Assembly (NCBI GenBank): GCA_946566685.1
Contig: CAMNXA010000005.1
Location: 1 to 64,000, forward strand
Source of the DNA: an uncultured Lachnospiraceae bacterium
GTDB lineage: Bacteria; Bacillota; Clostridia; Lachnospirales; Lachnospiraceae
Reading direction: 5' to 3'
DNA length: 64,000 nucleotides
The notes beneath the pieces were generated by a model that saw nothing but the letters and a program-made list of their open reading frames with translations, had not been told where the DNA came from and did no database searches. Below, piece by piece: positions 17,713 through 26,677 of this stretch (positions are counted from its first letter, which is position 1; each line of letters begins with the position of its first letter). Position numbers and translations under genes: made by a program.

Positions 17713-18522
17713 ATGCTTAAGGCGATGAAGGCTATAGTGGTGTGTGATGACGGAATATTCCGCAGGTTTCTGGGCAGTTTGCTTGCAAACCTGAAGGGGA
17801 TTGAGTCGGTCAGGGAATTTGGCAGTCCGGCACCTGCACTTGAATATGCCAGAAACAATCTGGCAGCATTTGCGGTGTTGGATATTGGAATACTGGAAAC
17901 AGACCAGTTTAATCTGGACAGGGAATTAAAGGAACTGTTTCCGAATCTTATAGTGATTTACATAAATAGAACACCGCATCATAAGTTGGAGGACATGGGT
18001 AATCATGGCGATTATTGTTTCATGATTTCGTTTAATCAGGCGGAAATACTGGATATGGTGCATATCGTAAATAACATGATGGGCAACAAAAAGGCACGTG
18101 CGGTAATGTTTGGCAGATTTCAATTCTTCGTAAGAGAGCGCCTGGTCTATTTTGCCAATGCCAAATCGAAGGAACTTCTGGCATTGTGTCTGGATCATCG
18201 GGGCGGCGAGGTGTCCATGGAAGAAGCGGTGGACAAATTATGGCCGGACAGGGTTTATGATGATAAGGTCAAGAAGCTATACCGAAAGGCAGTGACTTCT
18301 TTGCAGACGGTGCTGCGGGAGGCGGGCGCGGGAGAAATCTTTATGACCAAAAGGGGAGTCTGTTATGTGAATATTGATGAGATTGAATGTGATTATTATA
18401 ATTTTCTGGAGAGTAAGAATCGAAAGAATTGTCTGTTTGACGGCATGTATCTGTTTGATTATGAATGGGGAGAGGAAACACTGGCCCTTCTTGAGCGGAT
18501 TGCGCCGGATATGAGAGTATAA
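17713..18522 (+). CDS. Atypical receiver plus winged-helix regulator
   Basis: The 269-residue protein has an N-terminal receiver-like domain (about 1-118) with the acidic pair C-D-D at 11-13 and a candidate phosphoacceptor Asp57 in AVLDIGI. The conserved beta-5 lysine is missing: the segment reads F-M-I-S-F-N-Q. The C-terminal part (about 135-235) is a winged helix of the OmpR/SARP type (NAKSKELLALCLDHRGGEVS, L-Y-R-K-A-V-T-S-L-Q-T-V-L-R) and a short tail. ATG 17713 follows GGGGGG. No histidine kinase is adjacent. The altered receiver may be phosphorylation-independent. It precedes the nucleoid-associated protein gene by 30 bases and could be co-transcribed. Confidence 0.75.
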   Translation: MLKAMKAIVVCDDGIFRRFLGSLLANLKGIESVREFGSPAPALEYARNNLAAFAVLDIGILETDQFNLDRELKELFPNLIVIYINRTPHHKLEDMGNHGDYCFMISFNQAEILDMVHIVNNMMGNKKARAVMFGRFQFFVRERLVYFANAKSKELLALCLDHRGGEVSMEEAVDKLWPDRVYDDKVKKLYRKAVTSLQTVLREAGAGEIFMTKRGVCYVNIDEIECDYYNFLESKNRKNCLFDGMYLFDYEWGEETLALLERIAPDMRV

Positions 18523-18552
18523 TCTGCATAAGATAACAGGAGTTATAGTATA

Positions 18553-19578
18553 ATGAACAAAGAAGAAATCAGAATAAAAAAGATGATCGTGCACATTCTG
18601 GATTCCACCATTGGGATGCCGGTGCTGTCTGATAGGGAACTTGACTATGGTTCGGAAGTGGCGGAGTTTGCGCGGGAGCACATTGCGAGGATCGGCTCTG
18701 GCGATGATGCGAAGGAGTGCCGGTTTTATCAGGAAGAATCAGAAGTGTATCAGATGCTGGCTGCCTATGATGACGAAGATTTTGTGGAGACCAGTAAATC
18801 CATAGCCAGCCTTTTGTATGAGATTATGGGCAGTAATATTGATATTCCGCCGGCAGACCTTCTGGTGGTGCGTTTCCGGGAGCAGGAGGCTGAGTATCTG
18901 GCGCTTCTTAAGATGAATTATAAGGCGCTTTACACCCACAGAACAATGCCGCTGACACAGGGGGAGGGCAACAGCAACGAGATTATCCGTCATAAAGCCA
19001 TCCTGCCCTCGGAGAGTCAGCGTCTTTCGGAGGCGGCGATCATCCGCCTGGATGATCTTGCGGTGTGGGTGATGGAGAAAAAATATGAGGTCAATGGGGA
19101 AAAGGTCAATTACTTTTCCTATCTGTTCTTAAAATGCAGTTCCCATCTGTCTCACAAATCCAAACTCTCCATTGTCAGCCGTGCTGTGGAGAATGTACAG
19201 AAGGAAGGGTTTGATGAAACCGAACGGTTTGAGAAGCAGATGCGGGCCAAACGTATCTTGCAGGAAGAGATCGAAGAGAATGGCGGGTTTGTGGTGGAGG
19301 AGATCGGGGAGAAGATCTTTGAAGACCAGCCGGAATTAAAGGTAGCTTTTCAGGATAAGATGGAAAAGTACGATATGGTGAAGGAAAAGATCGAACCCCA
19401 GAGTGAGAACACGGTGCGCAAATATCAGAGCCAGCACCTTTTCACGGACACGGGGATTGAGATCAAGATACCGATGGAACAATATAAGAATCCCCGGAGC
19501 GTTGAATTCATCACGAATCCGGACGGGACAGTATCGGTGCTGATCAAGAATATCGAGCATCTGGAGGCAAAGCTGTAA
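18553..19578 (+). CDS. Nucleoid-associated protein (NdpA/YejK family)
   Basis: The 341-residue protein resembles the 37-kDa nucleoid-associated family (PF04245): the N-terminal I-K-K-M-I-V-H-I-L-D, central LPSESQRLSEAAIIRLDDLA and the C-terminal F-T-D-T-G-I-E-I-K-I-P followed by N-P-D-G-T-V-S-V-L-I-K-N. Family members bind DNA and associate with the chromosome; their physiological role is poorly defined. It starts at ATG 18553 and is followed 22 bases later by the Mbeg1-like gene, so both probably belong to one transcript with the upstream regulator. Confidence 0.85.
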   Translation: MNKEEIRIKKMIVHILDSTIGMPVLSDRELDYGSEVAEFAREHIARIGSGDDAKECRFYQEESEVYQMLAAYDDEDFVETSKSIASLLYEIMGSNIDIPPADLLVVRFREQEAEYLALLKMNYKALYTHRTMPLTQGEGNSNEIIRHKAILPSESQRLSEAAIIRLDDLAVWVMEKKYEVNGEKVNYFSYLFLKCSSHLSHKSKLSIVSRAVENVQKEGFDETERFEKQMRAKRILQEEIEENGGFVVEEIGEKIFEDQPELKVAFQDKMEKYDMVKEKIEPQSENTVRKYQSQHLFTDTGIEIKIPMEQYKNPRSVEFITNPDGTVSVLIKNIEHLEAKL

Positions 19579-19600
19579 GCGGTGAAGAGGGGTATGGAGC

Positions 19601-20770
19601 ATGGGGACAATTCTGGATTATCTGAGAGAATACGGCGACTATACGCTGGAGGAAAAACCGTTCAGTGATGTGGACAGTCTGGTCATCAGCCAGTTCGCTT
19701 ATCTGAAATTTGACGGGATGGTTCCCGGGCCGGAAGAGCTGCGCAGCGCCGTCAGCGTGCAGGAGATTGCAGCGCATGAGGACTATGACCATCTCTACGC
19801 AGATGAGCGTTATCGCAAGGACAATACCGCCCTTTTTCAGGGCATCTGTAAGAGCAGGCGGTTTGGCGACATGAAGTTATGGAATTATGTAAACCAAATA
19901 GAACTGGAGCAGGAGACGCAGTTTTCGGCAGTGGTCTGCGGATTGTCCGGCGGCGTCACTTATGTGGTCTTTCGGGGGACAGATGAGACCATTGTGGGCT
20001 GGAAAGAGGATCTGAACCTGGCCTTTTCGGAGCCGGTGCCGGGACAGCGGCTGAGCGTCAGTTATCTGGAACAGGCGGCCGGCACGATTGAGGGCAGCTT
20101 CTATGTGGGTGGTCATTCCAAGGGCGGCAATCTGGCGGTCTATGCATCCATGAATTGCAGTGCAGGCGTGCGGGAACGGATTGAGAGGATTTATGACCAT
20201 GATGGGCCGGGTTTTAGGCCGGAGGTCAGGAAAAAGAGCGCTTATGCGGAGATTGCGGGGAGGATTTACAAGACGGTGCCGCGCTCTTCCCTGGTGGGCA
20301 TGCTTCTCTATACGGAGGAAAATTATAAGGTGGTGGAGAGCAGGACCATTGGGCTGGCGCAGCATAACCCGTATACCTGGCTGATTCGAGGGGATTCCTT
20401 TAAGATAGTGGAGGAGATCCGTGCAGGGCGTAAGTTTATGGATCAGGCGCTTAATGAGTGGATCCTTTCTCTGGATCAGGAGCAGATGCATACCTTTGTG
20501 GATACTTTCTATCGGGTGGTGCAGGCTTCCGAGACGGATAACCTGATTGATTTTACGGCTAACTGGTTTAAGAGTATCCAAAAGATAGGCGCGGCCCTGA
20601 AAGAGGTGGACAGCAAGACAGCGGAGGTGATCGTGCAGATCATGCGCGCCCTGTTTGATGTGGTATCTGCCCATGCCAGAGAGCAGGTTAAGAGCAGGCG
20701 GGAATTGCAGAGAGAAAAGTTTGAGGAGGGAATGGCCCAGCTGGAGATGCATTTTAAGAAAGAGCGGTAA
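19601..20770 (+). CDS. DUF2974 (Mbeg1-like) alpha/beta hydrolase
   Basis: The 389-residue protein has a lipase-like alpha/beta fold: YVVFRGTDETIVGWKEDL, then the nucleophile elbow GGHSKGGNLAVYA (Ser in G-H-S-K-G) and I-Y-D-H-D-G-P-G-F. A helical C-terminal extension (about 290-389) is rich in charged residues. Lachnospiraceae carry many such DUF2974 proteins, presumed esterases or lipases in the cytoplasm, with no known substrate. It follows the nucleoid-associated gene by 22 bases. Its last 17 bases overlap the convergent glutamine amidotransferase gene. Confidence 0.87.
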   Translation: MGTILDYLREYGDYTLEEKPFSDVDSLVISQFAYLKFDGMVPGPEELRSAVSVQEIAAHEDYDHLYADERYRKDNTALFQGICKSRRFGDMKLWNYVNQIELEQETQFSAVVCGLSGGVTYVVFRGTDETIVGWKEDLNLAFSEPVPGQRLSVSYLEQAAGTIEGSFYVGGHSKGGNLAVYASMNCSAGVRERIERIYDHDGPGFRPEVRKKSAYAEIAGRIYKTVPRSSLVGMLLYTEENYKVVESRTIGLAQHNPYTWLIRGDSFKIVEEIRAGRKFMDQALNEWILSLDQEQMHTFVDTFYRVVQASETDNLIDFTANWFKSIQKIGAALKEVDSKTAEVIVQIMRALFDVVSAHAREQVKSRRELQREKFEEGMAQLEMHFKKER

Positions 20771-21392
20771 AATATCGAAACAGCATTTCCCCGCCCTGTT
20801 CCCAGAACCGTTCCGGATGCCACTGGACGCCGAACAGAGGCAGGTGCGTGTGGAACAGGCCTTCGATCACATTGTCTCCGGCGCGGCAGGCGCAGAGAAG
20901 CCCCTCGCCCAGATGATCCACTGCCTGATGGTGGGCGGAATTGACCAATGTGCTGCTGCCATAGAGCTGATAAAAGAAGTCATTGCGGTCAAGCGTGCTG
21001 TGATAGACATAGTGTGTCTGGTCTTTGCCGGTCCATTTATGGCGGTCGGCGGTATCGATATGTTGTTTGATGGTTCCCCCAAAATGTACATTGATGATCT
21101 GAAGGCCCTTGCAGATGCCCAGCACGGGCTTTTTTTGTTCTACAAAGAGGGAGAGCGCCTGGAATTGCAGGATATCCAGTTCCGTATCAATCTGGCGGGA
21201 GCCATGGTCTGCCTGGCCGAAGAATGCGGGGGTGATATCACCGCCGCCGGGAAGGAGCAGATGGGTGGCTGAGGCCGCCTCATCAGGATTCAGCGTGGTG
21301 AGATAAGGAAGTTCCAGCCGCCGGAGGGCGGTCTCGTAATTCAGAGTATCTTTGCTGCGGCCGAGAATGGCGACATAGGGGGCAGGATGCAT
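20754..21392 (-). CDS. Class I glutamine amidotransferase (gamma-glutamyl-GABA hydrolase family)
   Basis: The 212-residue enzyme has the peptidase C26 layout: LLLPGGGDITPAFFGQ, the nucleophile elbow V-L-G-I-C-K-G-L-Q-I-I-N-V-H-F-G-G, H-H-Q-A-V-D and the catalytic histidine in GVQWHPERF. It probably hydrolyses a gamma-glutamyl amide such as gamma-glutamyl-GABA or a related compound; no put or puu pathway genes are adjacent. At 212 residues it is slightly shorter than typical PuuD (about 250). ATG 21392 has AAAGGAA upstream. It is convergent with, and overlaps, the DUF2974 gene. Confidence 0.88.
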   Translation of the reverse strand: MHPAPYVAILGRSKDTLNYETALRRLELPYLTTLNPDEAASATHLLLPGGGDITPAFFGQADHGSRQIDTELDILQFQALSLFVEQKKPVLGICKGLQIINVHFGGTIKQHIDTADRHKWTGKDQTHYVYHSTLDRNDFFYQLYGSSTLVNSAHHQAVDHLGEGLLCACRAGDNVIEGLFHTHLPLFGVQWHPERFWEQGGEMLFRYFTALS

Positions 21393-21505
21393 GACGGATT
21401 CCTTTCTGAAGTGTTATGAAATGTGAGTATAGTATATTTTATGTAAAAGGAGATGATCTGTCAGAAAAATCTGTAAAAAATCTTTCTTCAACTATCAAAT
21501 AACCG

Positions 21506-21534
21506 TTGCTTTATTCGGAAGAATCTCATATAAT
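21506..21534 (+). promoter_or_regulatory. Sigma-A promoter of the arabinofuranosidase gene
   Basis: TTGCTT at 21506-21511 and TATAAT at 21529-21534 are 17 bp apart. About 98 bases separate the -10 from the start codon at 21633, leaving room for a leader or operator; I saw no clear cre or AraR-type palindrome. Confidence 0.7.
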
Positions 21535-21632
21535 TTTAGATGTAATTAAAATAATTTAAGAAATACTGACCAGATATGTCGTAGGATTGTCCAGGCAGTG
21601 AAATATCAATATAGAAAAGAAAGGAAAGGCGT

Positions 21633-23144
21633 ATGGCAAAATTATTTATCAACGAGAGGAACAAAAAAGGACACATTAATCCGGAGGTTTATGGACATTT
21701 TTCAGAACATCTGGGGCGGTGTATCTACGAAGGGCTCTATGTGGGAGAAAATTCGGATATTCCCAATGTGAATGGCATGCGTAAGGACGTGGTGGAAGCG
21801 CTGAAGGAGATGCAGATTCCTGTACTGCGCTGGCCGGGCGGCTGTTTTGCGGATGAGTATCACTGGAAGGACGGCATCGGCCCCAAAGAGACCCGCAAGA
21901 AGATGATCAACACCCACTGGGGCGGTGTGGTGGAGGATAACAGCTTTGGCACCCATGAATTTTTTGAACTGTGTGAGCAGCTTGGCTGTAAGACCTATGT
22001 GAACGGCAACGTGGGAAGCGGCACGGTGCAGGAGATGAGTGAGTGGGTGGAGTATATCACCTTTGACGGGGTCTCCCCCATGGCTGACCTGCGCAAGAAG
22101 AATGGGCATGAGAAGCCCTGGAAGATTGATTATTTTGGAGTCGGCAACGAGAACTGGGGCTGCGGCGGCAATATGACGCCGGAGTATTATGCGAACCTGT
22201 ACAGGAGATATCAGACTTATGTGAGACAGTATGATGCGGACAAGCCGATCAAAAAGGTCTGCGGCGGCCCGAATTCAGATGATTACTTCTGGACAAAAGG
22301 CGTGATGGATACCTGCTATGCGCCTCCGCAGCCGGGAGCGCCTTCCCATGGTTATATGGACGGTCTTTCCCTGCACTACTATGTGGTTCCGGGAATCTGG
22401 GAGAAGAAGGGAAGCGCCACGGAATTTGATGAGGCGGAATGGTATAAGACATTAGCAAAAGCTGTTTATATGAAGGAACTGGTGGAGCGGCACGGTGCGA
22501 TCATGGATCAGTATGACCCGAAGAAAGAGATCGGGATGATCGTGGATGAGTGGGGCTGCTGGTTCGATGTGGAGCCAGGCACCAATCCGGGATTCCTCTA
22601 TCAGCAGAATACCATGCGGGATGCACTGGTGGCAGGTGTTACACTCAACATCTTCAATAAGCACTGTGACCGCGTGAAGATGGCCTGCATTGCCCAGTTA
22701 GTTAACGTGTTGCAGTCTGTGATTCTGACGGAGGGGCCGAAGATGATCCTCACTCCCACCTATCATATTTTCCATATGTATAAGCATCATCAGGATGCAG
22801 ATCTGGTGGAGAGCTTTATCGAGGGCAATAAGACCGTGGGCGTGGCGGACGACTGCCAGGTGCCTTTCCTGGATGAGTCCGTATCTGTGGACAGGGACGG
22901 GTATGTGAATGTGACCCTCACCAACCTTTCTGTAGACGAAGATGCACCTGTGGAGATGTCCTTTATGGAACTTGCACCAAAGGAGATTACGGCGGCAATC
23001 CTTAAGGGAGAGATACATGCATACAATACCTTCGAGGAACCTGAAAAGGTGAAGGAAGAGAAGTTTGACGCTTATGAGGTAAAGGATGGCAAGATCAGCT
23101 TTACGGCGCCGGCCGGCAGCGTGATCAGTTTCCGGATCCGATAG
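21633..23144 (+). CDS. Alpha-L-arabinofuranosidase, GH51
   Basis: The 503-residue enzyme matches GH51: an opening [32 protein letters not shown], the acid/base Glu in [11 protein letters not shown] and the nucleophile Glu in M-I-V-D-E-W-G-C-W. It lacks a signal peptide, so it acts in the cytoplasm on imported arabino-oligosaccharides. ATG 21633 has AAAGGAAAGG upstream. It is not flanked by transporter or arabinose catabolic genes. The downstream DUF6171 gene lies 26 bases later and may be co-transcribed. Confidence 0.95.
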   Translation: MAKLFINERNKKGHINPEVYGHFSEHLGRCIYEGLYVGENSDIPNVNGMRKDVVEALKEMQIPVLRWPGGCFADEYHWKDGIGPKETRKKMINTHWGGVVEDNSFGTHEFFELCEQLGCKTYVNGNVGSGTVQEMSEWVEYITFDGVSPMADLRKKNGHEKPWKIDYFGVGNENWGCGGNMTPEYYANLYRRYQTYVRQYDADKPIKKVCGGPNSDDYFWTKGVMDTCYAPPQPGAPSHGYMDGLSLHYYVVPGIWEKKGSATEFDEAEWYKTLAKAVYMKELVERHGAIMDQYDPKKEIGMIVDEWGCWFDVEPGTNPGFLYQQNTMRDALVAGVTLNIFNKHCDRVKMACIAQLVNVLQSVILTEGPKMILTPTYHIFHMYKHHQDADLVESFIEGNKTVGVADDCQVPFLDESVSVDRDGYVNVTLTNLSVDEDAPVEMSFMELAPKEITAAILKGEIHAYNTFEEPEKVKEEKFDAYEVKDGKISFTAPAGSVISFRIR

Positions 23145-23170
23145 TGGAGTGATGAGAGGAATGTCTGCCT

Positions 23171-23482
23171 ATGGAGATGGGAGGAAAACGTGTCTGCCGG
23201 AAATGTCTCACCAGGGACATGGATCAGAAGGAATATTTTGAAAATCTGCATACATACATTGCCAATCTCGATGAAGATTTAAAAGTGACAGAGCCGCTTT
23301 ATGAAAGGCGGCTCTTGTTTTGCAAGTCCTGCGATCTTCTGTATGACGGCATGTGCAGAGCCTGCGGCTGTTACGTGGAATTGCGCGCTGTGATGAAAAA
23401 GAACAGCTGTCCTTATGATAAGTGGACAGCCGATTATGAGTCTGAATCTATGGATGAAGCTAAATACTTCAATAATATCTAA
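23171..23482 (+). CDS. DUF6171 family cysteine-rich protein
   Basis: This 103-residue protein has a conserved cysteine pattern: C-R-K-C-L near the N-terminus, F-C-K-S-C-D-L-L-Y-D-G-M-C-R-A-C-G-C-Y-V-E-L-R-A in the middle and N-S-C-P-Y-D-K-W at the end, which suggests a metal-binding fold. I associate this pattern with DUF6171, a Clostridia family of unknown function. ATG 23171 has GAGGA upstream; an ATG two codons later is equally possible. It has no TM segments. Confidence 0.82.
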   Translation: MEMGGKRVCRKCLTRDMDQKEYFENLHTYIANLDEDLKVTEPLYERRLLFCKSCDLLYDGMCRACGCYVELRAVMKKNSCPYDKWTADYESESMDEAKYFNNI

Positions 23483-23498
23483 AATATTTCAAAAAATA

Positions 23499-23527
23499 TT
23501 GACTCCAAGATACTGCTGTTGTACAAT
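23499..23527 (+). promoter_or_regulatory. Sigma-A promoter of the GGDEF/EAL gene
   Basis: TTGACT at 23499-23504 and TACAAT at 23522-23527 with a 17-bp spacer lie about 90 bases before the GTG start at 23618. Confidence 0.75.
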
Positions 23528-23617
23528 ATGAACATAAGATGATTAATTAGATAAAAAAATTATGCAAATTGCTCAAATGTGATTATTCTTTGTATTTGAT
23601 ACCGGCAGAGGTATCGT

Positions 23618-25606
23618 GTGTGTAAAGTGGGAAAAATGAAGAATACATTTCATCAACTGATTAGTCAATTTAAAAATGAAAAGAATACCGACTATTTGAC
23701 TGGATTGGTCAACAGAAGAGGACTCCATAAGATATGGGAACAGCTGAATGAGGAGGATATCATACACTGCGTCTATATGGATGTGGATAATTTCAAACTG
23801 GTCAATGATGTGTACGGGCATGCCAAGGGAGATGAACTGTTGGTGTTTGTCAGCAGGATTCTCGAGCATGAATTTCCCGGGCAGCTGGTCGTGCGTATGG
23901 GCGGTGACGAGTTTGTGGTGGTCTGTGACGGCGGACTGACCGAACGGGCAATAGAAGATAAGTTCGCGAGGCTGCAACATACGCTGAAGGAAGATTTTGA
24001 CGAAGCGATGAGCGCTTTTCTTTCTTTTAGCATCGGTGTGACCTTTCATCAGCAGTTTACCGGCGAAATTTCCAGGATTCTGGATCAGAGTGACGAGGCG
24101 ATGTACTTCGTCAAGAAGAATGGAAAAGGAACTTATGTAAACTATGAGATGATAAAGGAGCAGATTACAGAGCAGAAGGCCATGAAAGACCGGGCCCTGA
24201 CATCCTTTCGAGGGGATGAATTTGAGATGTATCTACAGCCGGTCATTTATCTGCAAAATTCCGATGTGTATGCGGCTAAAATCTCGGTGTTCTGGCGCTT
24301 TCCGGGTATGGGACTTTTGCCGGAAGAGAAATTTATCCCGGTATTTGAACAGTATGGCGTGATTGCGAAACTGGATAAGATCGTCTTTGAGCAAGTCTGT
24401 AAGTGGAAAGAGCAATGGAAGAATACCGTCTTTGCCAGGATGCAGATGTATGTCCGGATTTCGGGGAAATTTATTCTGCAAAATGATGGGTTGAGCCATA
24501 TCAGGGACTGTCTGGAGAAATATCAGGTGGCGCCGGAAGAGTTGAAACTTTGCATTGAAGAGGAGGCCTTTTTGGGGCGCAACGAGAAGATGGCCTGTGC
24601 GGTTGATATTCTGGGGCAGATGGGATTTGAGATCGCAATCGAGAATTTTGGATCGGCTTCTTCCTTTAAGGTGCTCCAGCATATTCCGGCGCAGATTCTC
24701 AAATTGGATTCCAGACTTTTGCCGGAAGAGGCGGAGAGTGGGAAAAGACAGATGTTGCTTTTGCGCAATGTCATCAGCATGGGCAGGGATCTGAAGTATA
24801 TGGTGGTGGCGCAGGGGATCGCCAATTCTTTCCAGGCGGGCGTGCTTGCCAATTATGGGGCACATCTGGGACTGGGAGAGTTTTATGGAACTCCTCTTAC
24901 ACCGGAGGAGTTTCTGAGTAAATATAACGATCGTTATTTCTTTGTGACGAATAAAAAACCGACTGTTTATTCTTTCCAGGATAATCTGGCGGATGATGAG
25001 GGCCGTTTCGGGGGAGAGTTTACAGGAGAGGGATTCCACTATCAGGCCGGTGTGGTGGAAAGCCAGAAGTCGCTCCATTTTCCTGGGGGTAAGATACGGG
25101 AAAATGTAGTGAAACTTCCGAAGTCTGTGATGTTCAGTGAGAGTTATACAATCTGTCTGTGGATCCATCCGGATGAGAAGCAGTCCTGGACCAGCGTAGT
25201 TTACATAACATATGCAGATGGCTTCATGAGCCTGTCTCCGACTGATGGGCTTGGCAGCTGTGTGTACCGTATGAAAGATGACAGGGAGACCAATGAGTGG
25301 TTCGATATCTTTGGCCGCCAGGCGGTACCGGGCGAGTGGGCTTATATGTGCATTTCCTATGATGCGATCACGGGTGTGGCAAGATTGTACTTTAACGGTC
25401 TTCTGATTGGCAGCAGGGATAAGGCGCCTAATCTGAAAGTGCCGAACCGGGTTGTGATAGGCGGGGATGAATATCAGAAGTCCTACCAGGGAAGGATTGC
25501 AGGACTGGAAATCCATCATTGTGTCCTTCCGGCTCAGGAGATTGAGCGAAGATTTAAAGAGTACCAGAACGATCCCACCTTCCTGGGTTCCAAGGGACGC
25601 AAGTAA
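23618..25606 (+). CDS. Cytoplasmic GGDEF - degenerate EAL - LamG fusion protein
   Basis: The 662-residue protein has an intact GGDEF domain (about 20-165; V-R-M-G-G-D-E-F-V-V-V at about 92-102) without an RxxD inhibitory site, so it should make cyclic di-GMP. An EAL domain follows (about 195-440), but its signature is altered: the E-A-L position reads A-A-K-I-S-V-F-W and the loop-6 region E-N-F-G-S-A-S-S, so it is probably a catalytically dead sensor. The last 200 residues resemble a LamG/concanavalin fold (Y-T-I-C-L-W-I-H-P-D-E, PGEWAYMCISYD, A-R-L-Y-F-N-G-L-L-I-G). No TM or signal peptide. GTG 23618 has AGAGG six bases upstream; ATG 23636 is an alternative. Confidence 0.88.
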   Translation: MCKVGKMKNTFHQLISQFKNEKNTDYLTGLVNRRGLHKIWEQLNEEDIIHCVYMDVDNFKLVNDVYGHAKGDELLVFVSRILEHEFPGQLVVRMGGDEFVVVCDGGLTERAIEDKFARLQHTLKEDFDEAMSAFLSFSIGVTFHQQFTGEISRILDQSDEAMYFVKKNGKGTYVNYEMIKEQITEQKAMKDRALTSFRGDEFEMYLQPVIYLQNSDVYAAKISVFWRFPGMGLLPEEKFIPVFEQYGVIAKLDKIVFEQVCKWKEQWKNTVFARMQMYVRISGKFILQNDGLSHIRDCLEKYQVAPEELKLCIEEEAFLGRNEKMACAVDILGQMGFEIAIENFGSASSFKVLQHIPAQILKLDSRLLPEEAESGKRQMLLLRNVISMGRDLKYMVVAQGIANSFQAGVLANYGAHLGLGEFYGTPLTPEEFLSKYNDRYFFVTNKKPTVYSFQDNLADDEGRFGGEFTGEGFHYQAGVVESQKSLHFPGGKIRENVVKLPKSVMFSESYTICLWIHPDEKQSWTSVVYITYADGFMSLSPTDGLGSCVYRMKDDRETNEWFDIFGRQAVPGEWAYMCISYDAITGVARLYFNGLLIGSRDKAPNLKVPNRVVIGGDEYQKSYQGRIAGLEIHHCVLPAQEIERRFKEYQNDPTFLGSKGRK

Positions 25607-25615
25607 GAGGATGGA

Positions 25616-25954
25616 ATGATGAAACAGACTGAACTTACGAATGCCATGCTGGGAATATGGTGTGCTATTACTTCCTTCCTGAGCCCTGTCTGGCTGACGA
25701 TGGGCTTTTTGGATATTACCGGACGCATCTATCAATATGACGGCATGGTTGACCAGGGGACAGCCGGCATCATGGGTGTGTTCGAACTGGCGTTGTGGAT
25801 TGGAATTGCCCTGCTCCCGGCTATCTGGTTTTTGAAACGCATGAAGGCACAGGGAGGCCGGAAAGTACTCTGTGCGGCAGGCAGTATGGTAATTCTGGCG
25901 CTTTTGTGCATGGCTCTGTGCCAATGGGATGTGGTCGGGTTTGTTGCAGGGTAG
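25616..25954 (+). CDS. Small three-TM membrane protein, unknown
   Basis: The 112-residue protein has three hydrophobic segments (about 8-32, 52-72 and 85-108) and no recognised motif. It begins with two consecutive ATG codons behind AAGAGG, nine bases after the GGDEF/EAL gene, so it is likely co-transcribed and could be a membrane partner of that soluble protein. That link is inference from spacing only. Confidence 0.65.
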   Translation: MMKQTELTNAMLGIWCAITSFLSPVWLTMGFLDITGRIYQYDGMVDQGTAGIMGVFELALWIGIALLPAIWFLKRMKAQGGRKVLCAAGSMVILALLCMALCQWDVVGFVAG

Positions 25955-25961
25955 TGATCTG

Positions 25962-26004
25962 AAAAATGCCGCAGACATAGATATAGCGGTTTCAATCCTG
26001 CGGC
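25962..26004 (-). terminator. Terminator overlapping the end of the DJ-1/PfpI gene
   Basis: On the minus strand GCCGCAG (26004-25998) pairs with CTGCGGC (25974-25968) and is followed by ATTTTTC. The stop codon of the DJ-1/PfpI gene lies inside the loop. Confidence 0.65.
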
Positions 26005-26513
26005 GCCCGTTTAAAATATTTCCAGAAATCTATGGTTTCCTGTAAATCTTCTGCATCGGTGAATAAATCCAGTTCTTTAGCAACCTCAATGGCAAAATCC
26101 ACATAGGCATTGGCTCTGGCGGTGATCACATGATCGCCATTTGCAATGTCCACATCCATACTGTGTGTTGACGGGATTCCCTTTAATATACCTGCATCCT
26201 CAAGCAGATTGACACCGGCGCAGATGGCGGCGATCAAAACGCCCCTTTTCTTTAAATCCTGTAGATACTGTTGTAGAGGGCGGTGGTTGATCTGGGAGAT
26301 ATCGCCGCCGGGGACGATAAAACTCCTGATCTGCTCTGTATCCACATCCATAAGCGCCATGTCAGCATTGACAAAGTAGCCTTCCGTTGTCCGGATTGGA
26401 TGTCCATCCGGCGAACACAGGATCATATCACAGTCAGTACAGTTCATAAAATAATTCAGGATTACAATCTCATAAAAACAACAGGTGTTATATATAATAA
26501 AGACGTCTTTCAT
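25992..26513 (-). CDS. DJ-1/PfpI family protein
   Basis: The 173-residue protein has a Rossmann-like DJ-1/PfpI fold with F-I-V-P-G-G-D-I-S, then the nucleophile elbow L-I-A-A-I-C-A-G-V-N-L-L-E-D-A-G-I-L-K-G. The family includes deglycases, chaperones and amidases of the class I glutamine amidotransferase superfamily; the exact reaction here is open. ATG 26513 is followed by K-D-V-F-I-I-Y-N. Upstream on its strand is GGAAGG. It is divergent from the TlpA gene and convergent with the small membrane protein. Confidence 0.87.
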   Translation of the reverse strand: MKDVFIIYNTCCFYEIVILNYFMNCTDCDMILCSPDGHPIRTTEGYFVNADMALMDVDTEQIRSFIVPGGDISQINHRPLQQYLQDLKKRGVLIAAICAGVNLLEDAGILKGIPSTHSMDVDIANGDHVITARANAYVDFAIEVAKELDLFTDAEDLQETIDFWKYFKRAPQD

Positions 26514-26590
26514 AGGGCAGCTTCCTTTCCGGGTGAAGTAATTATAACATGGATGGGACTGTGTGTCATCTGGTCTCTGGTGCAGGGATA

Positions 26591-26620
26591 TTGCTTATCT
26601 GTGAAACTATATGGTATACT
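26591..26620 (+). promoter_or_regulatory. Sigma-A promoter of the TlpA operon
   Basis: TTGCTT at 26591-26596 and TATACT at 26615-26620 are spaced by 18 bp, about 58 bases before the TTG start codon. Confidence 0.65.
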
Positions 26621-26677
26621 AACACGAGAAAAACGATCATGTCTGGGGATGTATTCCATTAGAAAGGAGAGACAACA

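Noticed and set aside
21393-21632. Riboswitch or cre site before the arabinofuranosidase
   Set aside because: I could see only the promoter; no convincing conserved motif.
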